DNA from: Neostapfia colusana
Taxonomy: Eukaryota; Streptophyta; Magnoliopsida; Poales; Poaceae
Direction: 5' to 3'
Length of the DNA stretch: 64,000 bases
NCBI GenBank assembly: GCA_030760725.1
Contig: JASWHV010000004.1
Location: 59,053,136-59,117,135, forward strand
Under the pieces are notes generated by a model that saw only the letters and a list, made by a program, of their open reading frames with translations, ran no database searches and was not told the origin of the DNA. Below are positions 1 through 10,397 of the stretch, in pieces (the first letter of the stretch is position 1; the number at the start of each line of letters is the position of its first letter). Made by a program: the position numbers and the translations under genes.

Positions 1-1720
1 TGTTAAATGTGGGACTAACCATAAAATCGGGAGACAACTCAAGCTTATATGCATTGTCATCCATATTTTCAACAATCTTATAAGGACCAGCAGCTCGTGG
101 CATAAGTTCAGATTTTCTCAAGTGAGGGAATCGTTCTTTTCTCAAATGTAATCATACCAAGTCCCCTGATTCAAGTTTTACTTCTATTCTACCTTTACTA
201 CCGGAAATTCTATACTTCTCATTCATCCTTTCAATATTTTTCTTTGTAGTTTCATGCATCTTAAAAATGAATTCAGATCGTTCTGTAGCATCCAAATTTA
301 TAGTTTCAGAAGGAGGCAAAGGTAATAAATAAACAGGAGCACGGGGATTGAAACCATACACTACCTGGAATGGGCTTACCTTTGTAGTGGAGTGAACTGA
401 CCTGTTGTAAGGAAATTCTATATGTGGTAAAAAATCCTCCCAACCCTTTAAATTTATATTTAAAACAGCCCGCAACATAGTGGATACAGTACGATTTACT
501 ACCTCAGTTTGTCCATCGGTTTGTGGGTGACATGTGGTTGGAAGCAACAGCTTGGTTTTCAATTTATACGACAAAGTTCTCCAAAAATGACATAAAAATT
601 TTGCATCATGATCAGAAACAACGGTATTTGGCACACCATGTAAACGAATAATTTCCGTCATAAACAAATCAGCAATGTGTGAGGCATTATCATTCTTATG
701 ACAAGGTATAAAATGTGCCATTTTGGAGAAATGATCAACAATCACAAAAATACTATCCCTCCCCCCTCTTAGTTCTAGTCAATCCCAAAATAAAATCCAT
801 AGAAATATCCTGCCAAGGTACACTAGGAACAGGAAGAGGCATATAAAGACCATGTGGGTTAAGTCGAGACTTAGCTTTATTGCAAGTAGTGCATCGTGAC
901 ACGTAGCGCTTGACATCACGTCTCATGTTTGGCCAAAAGAAGTGTGTGGCCAGCATGTCCTCAGTTTTCTTCACTCCAAAATGTCCCATTAAACCTCCTC
1001 CATATGCTTCCTGCAAAAGTAATAGGCGAACGGAACTAGCAGGAACACATAGCTTGTTAGCACGATAGAGGAGGCCCTCCTGTAGTACATATTTATTCCA
1101 AGTTCTTCCTTCTCTACAATTTTCAAAGGCATCTTTGAAGTCCAAATCAGTAGGATATAATCCTTTTATTGTTTCCAAACCAAATATTTTATGATCAAGT
1201 TGGGACAGCATGGTGTAACGTCTAGATAACGCATCTGCAATAACATCCTCCTTCCCTTTCTTATGCTTTATGATGTATGGAAACGATTCTATGAACTCAA
1301 TCCATTTAGCATGTCGTTTATTCAGATTGGTTTGACACTTAAGATACTTCAAAGATTCATGATCGGAATGTATGACGAACTACTTAGACCACAGGTAATG
1401 TTGCCAAGTTTGTAGAACTCGCACTAAGGCATACAATTCCTTATCATAAGTAGAATAATTCAGAGGACCATGTAATTTTTCACTAAAGAATGCAACGGGT
1501 TTACCTCCTTGTATGAGAAAACCTCCAATACCAATGCCGCTTGCATCACATTCTAGCTCAAATGTCTTGTCAAAATCAGGAAGTTGTAGCAATGGTGCTT
1601 GTGTAAGATTTGATTTGAGAACATCAAAAGCTTGTTGCTGCTGTTCGCCCCATCGAAACTGCACTCCCTTCTTCGTCAGTTCATGGAGAGGTGCTGCAAT
1701 GTTTTTTTGAAGCTTTTTCT
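1..1720 (-). pseudogene. R1 pol fragment: RNase H, integrase (broken)
   Basis: Reading right to left, 1664-1380 encodes an RNase H segment with the motif [11 protein letters not shown]. Then 1352-753 carries the end of RNase H (ADALSRRYT), the integrase zinc-binding part (H..H, then CTTCNKAK) and the start of the integrase core (ISMDFILGL). 745-152 continues the core ([17 protein letters not shown]) and 151-1 carries the C-terminal GPYKI region. Breaks: a frameshift at about 746-752 in a run of G's, a stop between 1352 and 1380, and a TGA just left of 152 where the frame otherwise continues to base 1. RT, protease and gag are absent. The sequence stops matching pol near 1712-1730, where it joins LTR-proximal sequence. 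Confidence 0.85.
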
Positions 1721-1790
1721 GTGGACTCTAGGTATGAAAAACAAAAACTAATCTAGTGGGAAATCAAAGTACCTCACAGGCAACATGAAA

Positions 1791-1800
1791 TCTGATACCA
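1791..1800 (-). other. R1 primer-binding site (initiator Met tRNA type)
   Basis: On the minus strand the bases just after the LTR read TGGTATCAGA, the start of the Met-tRNA-type PBS. Two bases separate it from the LTR end at 1803. This fixes the LTR's orientation, and shows that the pol fragment to the left was joined to the 5' untranslated region by a deletion. Confidence 0.7.
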
Positions 1801-1802
1801 AT

Positions 1803-2211
1803 TGATGAGTGGTTTAGGCCCGATCTTCCGAAAGGTAGGTCGATTGAAGTGGAGATCTCGACGTTGATGATCCGAGGCACTCGAGCAGACCCGAATTACC
1901 CCTGCAATCACTACACCTCTACTCTTTTGGTTATCAACCGTGCTTCACACGCTTGACCTCGCCAAGAAGGCTATTCCTGCAGCTGCAACCGAGAACACAA
2001 GCAAGAACGATGAAGATGCAATCTGAAAATTGCGAAATTGGGGTCTCACAAACCATAGAACGGTGAGATTGTTTAATCTAAGCAAAACCCACGAATTTGG
2101 CCGGTGGCTACAGTATTTAAAGGCTAGGGTTCGGCCATAAGACCCTTAGACGCGTCCCTAATGGACTCATACGTGATACAAGGCCCAAAAGCCCAATACG
2201 GTGCTGCATCA
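1803..2211 (-). repeat. R1 LTR
   Basis: The segment starts TGATGAG and ends CTGCATCA on the plus strand, so its ends form the short inverted repeat TGATG/CATCA. One end abuts the PBS. A TATA-like box lies inside, on the same strand as the element. The right boundary (start of the LTR in element orientation) is inferred from the TG...CA rule only, because no second copy is in the window and I see no clear polypurine tract beside it. Confidence 0.5.
2114..2121 (-). promoter_or_regulatory. R1 LTR TATA-like box
   Basis: The minus strand reads TTTAAATA here, about 95 bases inside the inferred LTR start and well before the PBS. That is a reasonable place for the LTR promoter. No other evidence supports it. 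Confidence 0.4.
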
Positions 2212-2474
2212 CCAGACAGAACTCTGAATTTGAGTTGTTTCGACAACTTCCAATGAATCCTGGCAAATTCTAATGTGGGACCAGAACCATTGGAAAGTTT
2301 ATATTCTCATCTTTCCATGCATATGTAGAACGTCAAAAACGGAGTCTGTATGCATCCTGGGCATCAATTTTAAGATGGACTGCTCCTGGACTCCGAGTTG
2401 AACTCGAGTCCAAGTTGGCGACTGTTTCCATCAACTTGTGGACATCCCATCTGGTTCTCCACGTCCCCAAATCC

Positions 2475-2690
2475 TCATCCCTTTACTTGTTGATCATGTC
2501 CATGGTTCCTAATAACAATTAAATCATTAAATAGCAATCCATTCTCAAAATCATATGGGTAGGAAGTTAGGAACGAGTTCACCTGCTGATTTAGTAACCG
2601 TGCTCGTGCTCTTGTGATTGGTCCTTGTATATCAATGTGAGTATCCACTGTTGTGATGTCCTCAGCAGAAACACGTCGATGCCGCGCCAC
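2475..2690 (-). pseudogene. R1 polyprotein C-terminal tail
   Basis: A frame of about 70 codons contains VDTHIDIQGPITRARARLL followed by QQVNSFL and a stop at 2475. I recognise this arrangement from the extreme C-terminus of grass Ty3/gypsy polyproteins. It lies upstream, in element orientation, of the R1 LTR, so it would be the 3' end of an element whose 3' LTR is 1803-2211; 2212-2474 is then 3' untranslated sequence. The first several residues (before VSAED) do not look like the family and probably come from the R2 LTR junction. Confidence 0.6.
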
Positions 2691-4522
2691 CGTGCATCGC
2701 CGTCGGTGCCGACCTGTTTCCTATTGTTTTCATGAGGTGAGACCTTGCCCGGCAGCTGCGCCACGTTTCAAGGGTCGTGTAGGGCAAAACTGGAGCAAAA
2801 ATGGTGGAGAAATAATGGAAAATAGGACGTGCCAACCCTCTGTCCGGTGCGCACCCGCGGGCTCTGGCGAGAGGTTGAAGAAACACATGACCCGTGGGCC
2901 TCACGTTTGATTGTTCTGTGTAAAATTCAAACAGAAAGTTGTTCCAACATGAAAAACCCATAACTCTGGGTAGAAAGCTCTAAAATTAGTGACAAATTTT
3001 TTTGGATTCCTCAAAGAAGTACTTTGTAGAGAAACGAAGTGCTTGCTATGAAAATGCCCAGAATTTCAGTAGAACTGTTTTTAGTAAATACTTTAGGGAT
3101 TTATTCCAGGAGCAATTCTTTATGAAACATTCCAAATATTGGGCAGCAATTCTTTCCCATAGTACCTGAGCTCCAGTAAAAATTTCAGGAGTTTTTGAGA
3201 TGATTAAGAGGGCTTAATCAGTAGGTTTTCCATGTTTAGTCAAAAGGGTTGAAAAATCAAACAATCAAATTACGGAAAATAGAATTTAACTTCAATCCTC
3301 CATTCTTGACAGCAAAAAGGCTTAGAAAATTTTGGAACAATTTTTCATAGGAACCCTAGGTCCAAACAAATTAGGATATCAAATTTCTCCATATGACCAA
3401 GTCTAATTAAATTACTATAAAACAATGAAGGATAAAGGTTCCAAGAATTCTTGTGGCCATCTCCTTCCTCGAAAGTTTCTGAAACTTTTACAATACTCCT
3501 ATCATGAGTTTAGAAAGACTCTGTAAAAGTTTCAACCATAGACTCTTCTGTCTTCTTAGGTTTTGCTTCTGTAGTTTGCTTATAGCACATTATTTCATAA
3601 TGTGACACATTTCTTTAATTGATCATTTCGATAGTGATACATCTCGCGAAGACTTTGGAGGCCATTGACTTGCTCCTATTGACAGAAACTTTAGTTGGGG
3701 TCAACACTAAAACAAGCCCCGGTTTGCATCAAAAATTTACAAGCTTCTATTTGTATTCACTTTATAATGTCTAGCATTTTCATTATTGCACTTAGTCTAG
3801 TTTGTATGACACCCCACATGCATGACAATTAAACCCCTGGAGTTGGATGTAAGTAAGTTTTTACTTAATTATAACTGCTGTTATCATGTTAATAAAAGTG
3901 GATTAAAAGCGGCATAACTCGAGTTAGCAGTTTCCTACACGTGAACCGGGATTAAGGGGGACGAATCGGAAGAGTTGGGAATTGATCCTCTTAGTTGGGA
4001 ATGGATACCGGGCAGTATGGATGGAAGGCTCAAGGACATGGTCCTATGAACCTAGCCTCTGTCTGAGTCGATTAAGGCCCATTCTCGTGTGCGGCCCTGC
4101 GGGACAAGTTTGAGTTGTGTACCCAATGCATACTGGCAATATGGGACCTAGGAAAATGATGTAACATGTTAACATGGGTGTCGAGGCAATCCCCACCGTC
4201 TTATGCAGATGCTGAAAGGATAGAGAAGTCGGCTCTACAAGGGTTTGCCGTAGTGCGACTTAATCCAAGTCGGTGGGACCGGTTCGATATTTTGGTGTCG
4301 TGTGAAAGGTTGCCAGATACGATGTTAAGGCGATTGGTTGATCACCGGTCTCGCACGGGCGTATGTGTCGTGTCAGCCGGGTGTTTTTTATTACAATCAC
4401 CGTTACTCGCGGTAGTGAGCATACTTGTTCTCTGCATCGTGACATAGTAAGAAACTGGGGGAAAGTTAATACGCTTTGTGAGTAATCCTCATATTGGAGA
4501 TGAGGGATGATCAACCCTTCAT

Positions 4523-4710
4523 TAAATTTACTTTCTACCTTGGGCAGTAGCGTCGAGACAAAGCTTTTATTGTTTGATTGTGGAGTCTCGGTGTTGATGG
4601 CGCAAGGTATGTATGCGTCTAGGGTAGCTCACTAAAGTTACATTCTCCTCGGGCAAGTGGCATCGAGATGAAGCGTTTCTTGTTTGATTGTGGAGCCTCG
4701 ATGTAAGTTG
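4523..4710 (+). repeat. 110-bp tandem duplication of a hairpin module in the R2 LTR
   Basis: Unit 1 (from 4523) and unit 2 (from 4633) both hold the string TTGTTTGATTGTGGAG. In unit 1 the flanking arms are CGAGAC (4554-4559) and GTCTCG (4585-4590). In unit 2 they are CATCGAG (4661-4667) and CTCGATG (4697-4703). The R8 LTR has one unit, with longer arms (54247-54295). Confidence 0.7.
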
Positions 4711-4826
4711 ATTAAAACTGGAAGTAAGGACTCTCTGATAGCTCAAGTTCAGCTTTTATGCAAACTTCTCTATTCGGCCCTCTATTTTCAGCATTTAGAG
4801 TTCCCTTTGTAGGACGTCGGTTAAGT

Positions 4827-4871
4827 CTTGCTGAGCATAAGCTCACGGTTTTTTGATACATTGTTTTTCAG
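4827..4871 (+). other. R2 LTR branch-site-like hairpin and 3' splice acceptor
   Basis: CTTGCTGAG is followed by the stem TGAGC/GCTCA (4832-4836 and 4841-4845) and, 26 bases on, by TTGTTTTTCAG ending at 4871. The same trio occurs at the matching place in every other long LTR in the window. The downstream frame in R2 is closed after four codons, so any coding role is lost here. Confidence 0.5.
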
Positions 4872-5231
4872 GTAATGTTGCATAAGTCAACGTTAGGGAG
4901 GAAGGGAGATCCGAGCGGGGCAACACCCAATAAAGGGTGTGAGTCTCACTTTGAAACCCTGAACACCACAGGGTTTTGATGTGGTGCTAGTATGAAGCAT
5001 CCGCAGGCAGGATGGCTTCATTTTGCTTAGCGTAGGCTATAGTCCGTGAGTGTATTCTTATCTTCCGCTGCAATGTGCGTTGTACATTATTTGTAAAATG
5101 AGACAATATTATGTATTAAAGACATATATTGTTGTGTATGTGTGTTTTTTGGTGATGTGCTGTTAGGTGCCGCATCGCACGACACCACCCAATGTGATTC
5201 CTGGACTGTCGGGATGGGGTCCCCACAGGCG

Positions 5232-5244
5232 TGATATCAGAGCC
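5232..5244 (+). other. R2 primer-binding site, one base off consensus
   Basis: TGATATCAGAGCC differs from the Met-tRNA-type PBS by one G-to-A change at the third base. It begins four bases after the LTR end at 5227. The change is the kind expected from decay. Confidence 0.8.
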
Positions 5245-6281
5245 GCATTGGGAATAGCGCACCTGAAAAGAAACGTATTTTCAAAAACGTAGAGTTTATG
5301 AGTGAGGATTCAGTACTAGGCCCACATAAGGTCTATTAGTAGCATAAGTGATGTATGGTGGCTAACTAACATATTTGTTACTATTTTCTGTAACGACACA
5401 CCGCGGACCAGTTAAGAGGTAAGGTATGCCACCAAAAGAGGATCAATTTTGGTTAGCTCCCCTGATGAGGAAAATGATTCAGGGTATAGGTCTCACAGCT
5501 TGGTGTGAGACGTCAATATGAAACTCTTGAACTCTTCATGCTCCTGAGCTCATATAAAACGCTGATCCCTGGCGTGCATTGGGCAAGAAAGTGGAAACCC
5601 CATCGTGTGGTCGGTAACACGACAGTGTGTCTTCTAGGAATAGCCTAGGAGGACATATGAAGTGCTCGCCACTGGCATGCCCTGTAGGGCAGTAGGTGTT
5701 ATCCTTTGGGTTGATAAAATTCCCAACCGTGATGACCCGTTCGCGCTGTACTTGGTTTCCCCGTCGTGTGGTGTGAAGACGCGACCATGTACCTTGAGAC
5801 GTGACTTGACTCAAGGAAGCCCCGTATGGTAATGATACGGGGCATATGTTTTTATATGATATGTACCTGCCTGAAATGAAAAATCCTATGTGTGCATCAT
5901 TATTGAGTGGTTTTCTGCAGGTACACTAAGCACGTATCCGTATTACGAGTAGAACACGTTTGCATGTGAACGATTCTAGTGCCACTAATAGAACGTATAT
6001 GCCGGATGTAATCCGGTTAGGAATTTCTATTTTTGTGAGGAACGTAGTACTAGCATTATCATGGAAATTGCATGAACACCTCGCTTATCTCATAAACTTG
6101 AAGATTATGTAGAATTTGCATGAAGACAGTTCATAGTAATTACTTAAAACTCATTAGGAACCAACTCAAGAATATGTGAGTGTAGAGAGACCCAAAAACA
6201 GAGTCCCCTGTTTTGGCAGTGTTTCTGCTGAAACTTGTACAGGGTGTTACTAATTGTATAAAAGACCAATGGTACAGGGTG
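5245..6281 (+). other. R2 untranslated leader, left part
   Basis: This stretch follows the PBS and parallels the R8 leader: for example TTTTGTGAGGAACGTAGTAC near 6030 matches TTTGTGAGGACGTAGTACCG near 55395. I see no credible coding frame. It is interrupted by R3 after 6286 and continues at 26886. Confidence 0.65.
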
Positions 6282-6286
6282 ATACA
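6282..6286. repeat. Target-site duplication of R3, left copy (ATACA)
   Basis: ATACA precedes the left LTR end (TGATACGACC at 6287) and is repeated exactly at 26881-26885 after the right LTR end. Joining the flanks across it restores a continuous R2 leader phrase (gtgatacagttttgg), matching related leader modules that read gtgatacatttctg. Confidence 0.9.
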
Positions 6287-9200
6287 TGATACGACCCCAC
6301 GGTCTTGTCGAGCCAGGATCACGCTGAGGGGTGCTGCGTTGCACAGCACCGGATAACACACATCAAAGGCATAAAGCGGAAGCAAAGTTTTATTACATAA
6401 ACAAGTTTATGAACATTTTACAGCAAAATATGTTCAGTCTACACTCACGGGCGTAGACTACGCATCAAGTTCACGTTCAGCACGTGAACGTGTCCTTGCT
6501 AGCACGCATGCACACTAACACGGCGGCGTGCATGACTCCCACTCGACGGGGTTCCCCTCCTGGGGTTCCGTCTCCTCCTCGGGAGTCCCTTCCTCATAGA
6601 ACCCTGCAAAAGCTTCAAACACAAGCAGTGAGCACGAAGGATCAGAAAGACTGACCCGTCTCTCCTAAACATGAAACTTCTACATCAGGGGTAATAGGTA
6701 CATGAGGTAAAATAAGTTGCAAAGGACTCGCCTAATTAGTGGAACCTTACTTTCAAGTTTTAGCAGCAGGTTGTGGAGAACCTTACGCTAAGGCACATGA
6801 GAGAGCCGCAATCAAACAAGAAACGCATTTCTCTCATGTACTTTGCCCAAAGTTGAAAAGAACTTTAGTTAGCTCTAAACTACACTACAACAAATCATTA
6901 ACAATCAAAGTCCATCTTTCAATCAGCAACATTTTAACATGTAACTAGCCTGTTCTTTCTACGTCATAGTGCAGTGAACAAGTGGTACTCACTGACCGCG
7001 AGGGATGGCGATTATAATCGATTTACACCTGCAGGGTTACCCGAATAACCCGTCACGTACGCCCGTACTCGATGTTGCCTACAGCAACCTTCACGGACGT
7101 TGTACGCAACCACCTTTCGCCCGAAGCCAAATATTGAACCGGTCCCATCGTCCCGAGCAAGAGGTCTCTGCACGCGCATCTCAGTGCCGCCAGCCGATTT
7201 ACACCTCAAGCTCTCAACCTACCCTCTGAACGACGGGCAATGCCTTAATACCCAGCTACCCTAGTTACATCGGTTTCGCAGTTCACATATAGCCGTTAGG
7301 TCTTCGGTACTGTTCTATCTTGTTCAACAGGCCCGCACACGGCTCGGTCCTCGATCGACACGAGCGGAGCTATAGCACCCAGGCCCCAAAGTCCTGCTGC
7401 CCTTACTCTCCGCTCGGTCTCATTTTTCTTGCCATGTGTATCATGTGCTATCTCTACCCGAGTCGATTGCCTCTAGCCTATGCTCGCGAGTAGTTCCAAC
7501 TACTCGACTAGTACCGAATCCTACACAATCTTAGCATTGCATTAGCTAACGGGGTTTTCAATCCTCATCCCAACCCATGGTTTTCTTGGCTATGAATTTG
7601 AGTTTCCAAACAAGACTCTAATGCAAGAATTAATGGTACTCAAGTAAGTTCTCAAAACAATAAAAATTTGTAAAAAGGTTAATGCAAACCGGAGCGTGAC
7701 TTGATGCTCTTGGTCGTAGGCTAGATGCTCTTCGGAGTGACAAAGTCTAAGACTTCGGGTTCCTCATTGACCTTAGCGACTACATGATATACAAGTATAT
7801 GTATTCATTTAAATGCATTTGAATTGAATTTAAACTTGTGAAGTTTATAAGTCTTACTAGACAGACCCAATGACTGTGAAATTTTTACTGTGGTTTGGTT
7901 AAAACCTAAACAGAGACTTGGCCAAGTTTTAGTTGCAGCAAAGCTCATTTGAGCTCTCCACAAATAATTATGTACTTGACCTTACTTGGAGCTCTTATGG
8001 TGTTCTAGGAATTTTCATGGAGTAAGCCATGACTTTATGAAAACTAGATTTTCAGAGTGTTCTACTGGAGTTGGTATCACTTAAGTTGAAGGTTCCTAGC
8101 TAAAGATATGAGCTAAACAATTTCAGAGAAATTCTGAAGATGTTTCTGGACATTTTTTATTTTCTCTGGAACAGTTTTATTAATCACACCATTTTATTAA
8201 TCAAATGAGCTCAAATGGATCTGAAATTTTTATGGTATCTCAGGTATATTTTGGTGAACATCCTAGCAAAATTTCAAAATTTTCCTCGAAAGGATTCTCC
8301 AGTTAAAATTCTAAACAGTTTAAACTTTGAAGAATAATTCTGGAGAATTAGGGATTTTCATGAAGTGAAACTTGATTTGCTGGAAAGTACTCAGAGAGCT
8401 GAATCCCAAAAAATTTTGTTCACTTGATTTGGAGTTTCCTACCTAAATTTATGAGGATTTGAAATTTGAATGAAATCTGAAAATCGGGAAAAGTTCAAAT
8501 CTGCCGGTGGGTCCACGGGGAGACGTGTTGGGCGCTGGAGCGATGGCACACCGGGGTCCATTGAATTTTTGCGCGCCAGCACACCGGATCCGAGCCACAG
8601 ACTGATCCTAGATTTAAAATCTGAGCCGCTAACACGTGGGCCACCCGGCTTCGTCAACCTCCCGACTCCTGCGTTCGGGTGCCGCGACGTCTCGCCGGAA
8701 AGTTCGCCGGCAGCCTCTGTGGTGCTCCGAACTTCATGATCCTGGCCGCCCCTTCCTAAGTCCACTCGGGGAACACGATTCTGGGCTCAGTTCGTCATGA
8801 AAATGGCCTGCACACGGTCGGCGATGAGTGGCAGCTTTGGAAGTACTTCGGCCGTGTCGGCCGGCCTCCCTAGCACCCTAACCGACCGAGCAAACGTCCG
8901 GAAAGCATCAGTGCTCCCTCAGGAACCTCGGCATGGGCTCGAAGCAGCTCGGAGGAGGTCCGAAGTAGGCTCCCACCGTGCGCCCGATGCTTCCCGCAGG
9001 ATCCGCCGTCGACAAGCTTTGAAAGACGCCGGCTACAGGGGTTCTCAGGCTAAGGGTTGTGAATGCAACTTGTGCGCTTCCAGGTCTAGTCTGTGTAGGA
9101 ACGGATTGAGACTCTCTAACCCTTCCTGGAGCGTGAATTTGACAGAATCGTACCCGAAGGTCGGTCTGTACCGAGAAAGGGGAAAACTGGAAATTCACCG

Positions 9201-10329
9201 CCGGCGATCATGCCCTCGGGCTGTGGCTCGGGGGTGAGCAGCACCAGTCCCTAATGTGTCCAGGGATGCCTTAGTTCGGGCATGACAACCTCCCGGTTGG
9301 GCTGTCCACGGGAGCCCAAAGTGCGGCGGATTTAGGTCACTGAACGGAACTCTCGGTATAGCCGAGATCACCCGAGTTAAGCCGATTTCTAGCGACGGGG
9401 AACGAGAAGGAAAGTCCCTACTACCTTGTCGTAGCTTTGGAGGAAGTGGAGAGGCTGTGATCGTGGCTTTCCGATCGGTTCCGAGCAGCGGAGGACAGAG
9501 TCTCGGCTCAGTGTTCTTGCGAGGGTAAAAACAGCGAGTGGGCTTCGGCAGAGGCGTGGAGCGCCTTAAGAAGGGCTCAGCACCGACCTGGCTCGCGTGT
9601 GGGCGAGCAACTGGTGGCGCGGCGGCCTCCCCTCGGTGGCGCCCTCGGAGGCGGCTCGGGAACCCGAGTGCTGAAGTCTCAGTCGGTTGAATTGTTTCAG
9701 TGGCTGACATGTGGGTCCCACTTCCTTTTTTAACCTCTGAACTTAACTCTCTATTACTGTTGTAAACAGTAATCCCCACAATGCCCATGGTGATTTGAAT
9801 TATCTATCCCTGAGCCATTTGAATTGGTTAGAATTCAAATTGGGTTTGGTTTGACTAAATTTTCAGCACATATTCAGTTTGTAATTCAAATAATGTTTGA
9901 ATTTGCTAAACTTAGCTCATGTCAAGATCAACTCCAAATGGAGTGAAAATTGGTGTGTGAGCTCACAAAAATGTTCTGAGTAAGAATATGCCTCCCACTT
10001 TTGAAATGATGGGATGAAAATAGTTTGAATTTGAATTTGAGTTCAAACCACCCTCTTTCTAGCTATACCCAAAAGGACCTCATAAAGGTTTTGATTTTGA
10101 GTGAAACATGGCATGGATATTCCTAGCAAGGTGTAGGAGTTTTCCAAATGTCCAGCCCCTATATGATGCATGTGGGAAATGCCACTTTTGCATTTTGTGA
10201 GTTTATCCTCTAGTGAGCATGTTGATGGTGGTTACTTGCTCTTCAAATATGTTCATCAACTTTCTTCAAATGAGGTGTTTGTGTGTGGTGATGAACACTT
10301 TGAATGTGTCAAAAACTGAGGGCTTTACA
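6287..10329 (-). repeat. R3 3' LTR
   Basis: In element orientation it runs from TGTAAAGCCC at 10329 to ..GTATCA at 6287, and it matches the other R3 LTR and the R8 LTRs along its whole length. The conserved TGAGC hairpin lies at 6629-6644, with its second arm mutated (GGATCA). The 9-bp-arm CATGAGAGA hairpin lies at about 6796-6838. The first open segment seen in sister LTRs (near 7690-7770) has lost its GC donor and carries an indel. In the second segment this copy has CAG where the three sister copies have TAG. Confidence 0.93.
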
Positions 10330-10345
10330 TTCCTCCCCCTTAAAA
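10330..10345 (-). other. R3 polypurine tract
   Basis: On the minus strand the purine run TTAAGGGGGAGGAA ends exactly at the start of the 3' LTR. It is the usual primer for plus-strand DNA synthesis. Confidence 0.85.
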
Positions 10346-10397
10346 GAATCTCGTCCCGAGATTATAAGGTGAAAATGAGAGGGAGGACGGTGGAAAA

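Larger units (their letters stand above)
1..2690 (-). mobile_element. R1: remnant of a Ty3/gypsy element around a single LTR
   Basis: Two pieces of the same kind of polyprotein flank one short LTR, all on the minus strand. To the left lie RNase H and integrase (1-1720). To the right lies a polyprotein tail (2475-2690) containing GPITRARARLLNQQ, a tail type found in grass Ty3 polyproteins. The family differs from all other elements here: its LTR is only about 0.4 kb. Having coding sequence on both sides of one LTR fits recombination between two copies, followed by deletion. The left end runs off the window and the right end is fused to the R2 LTR near 2660-2700. Confidence 0.75.
2700..5227 (+). 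repeat. R2 5' LTR, truncated at its 5' end
   Basis: The sequence ends in CCCCACA, four bases before a PBS at 5232, so it is a plus-strand 5' LTR. Its order of landmarks follows the R8 LTR: a block near 2950-3050 resembling the cataact..gaaagctc block, then CAAGCCCCGGTTTGCATC at about 3713, a hairpin with the TTGTTTGATTG loop, CTTGCTGAG at 4827, and a splice-acceptor-like TTGTTTTTCAG ending at 4871. By comparison with R8 roughly the first 1.4 kb is missing, lost at the junction with R1. It is the most decayed LTR here and the receiving element of everything to its right. I see no gene in it. Confidence 0.75.

Noticed and set aside
4166..4447. A 93-codon frame in the R2 LTR
   Set aside because: It lies in the presumed LTR intron of a badly decayed element and matches nothing else in the window.
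6739..6948. A frame of 66-69 codons (EPYFQVLAAGCGEPYAKAHE and on) open in four LTR copies: 6739-6948, 17425-17625, 19444-19644, 54149-54349
   Set aside because: It is antisense to the LTR in every copy and has no ATG at its start. It covers the conserved stem-loop, and sequence conservation among copies of one family is enough to keep the frame open.
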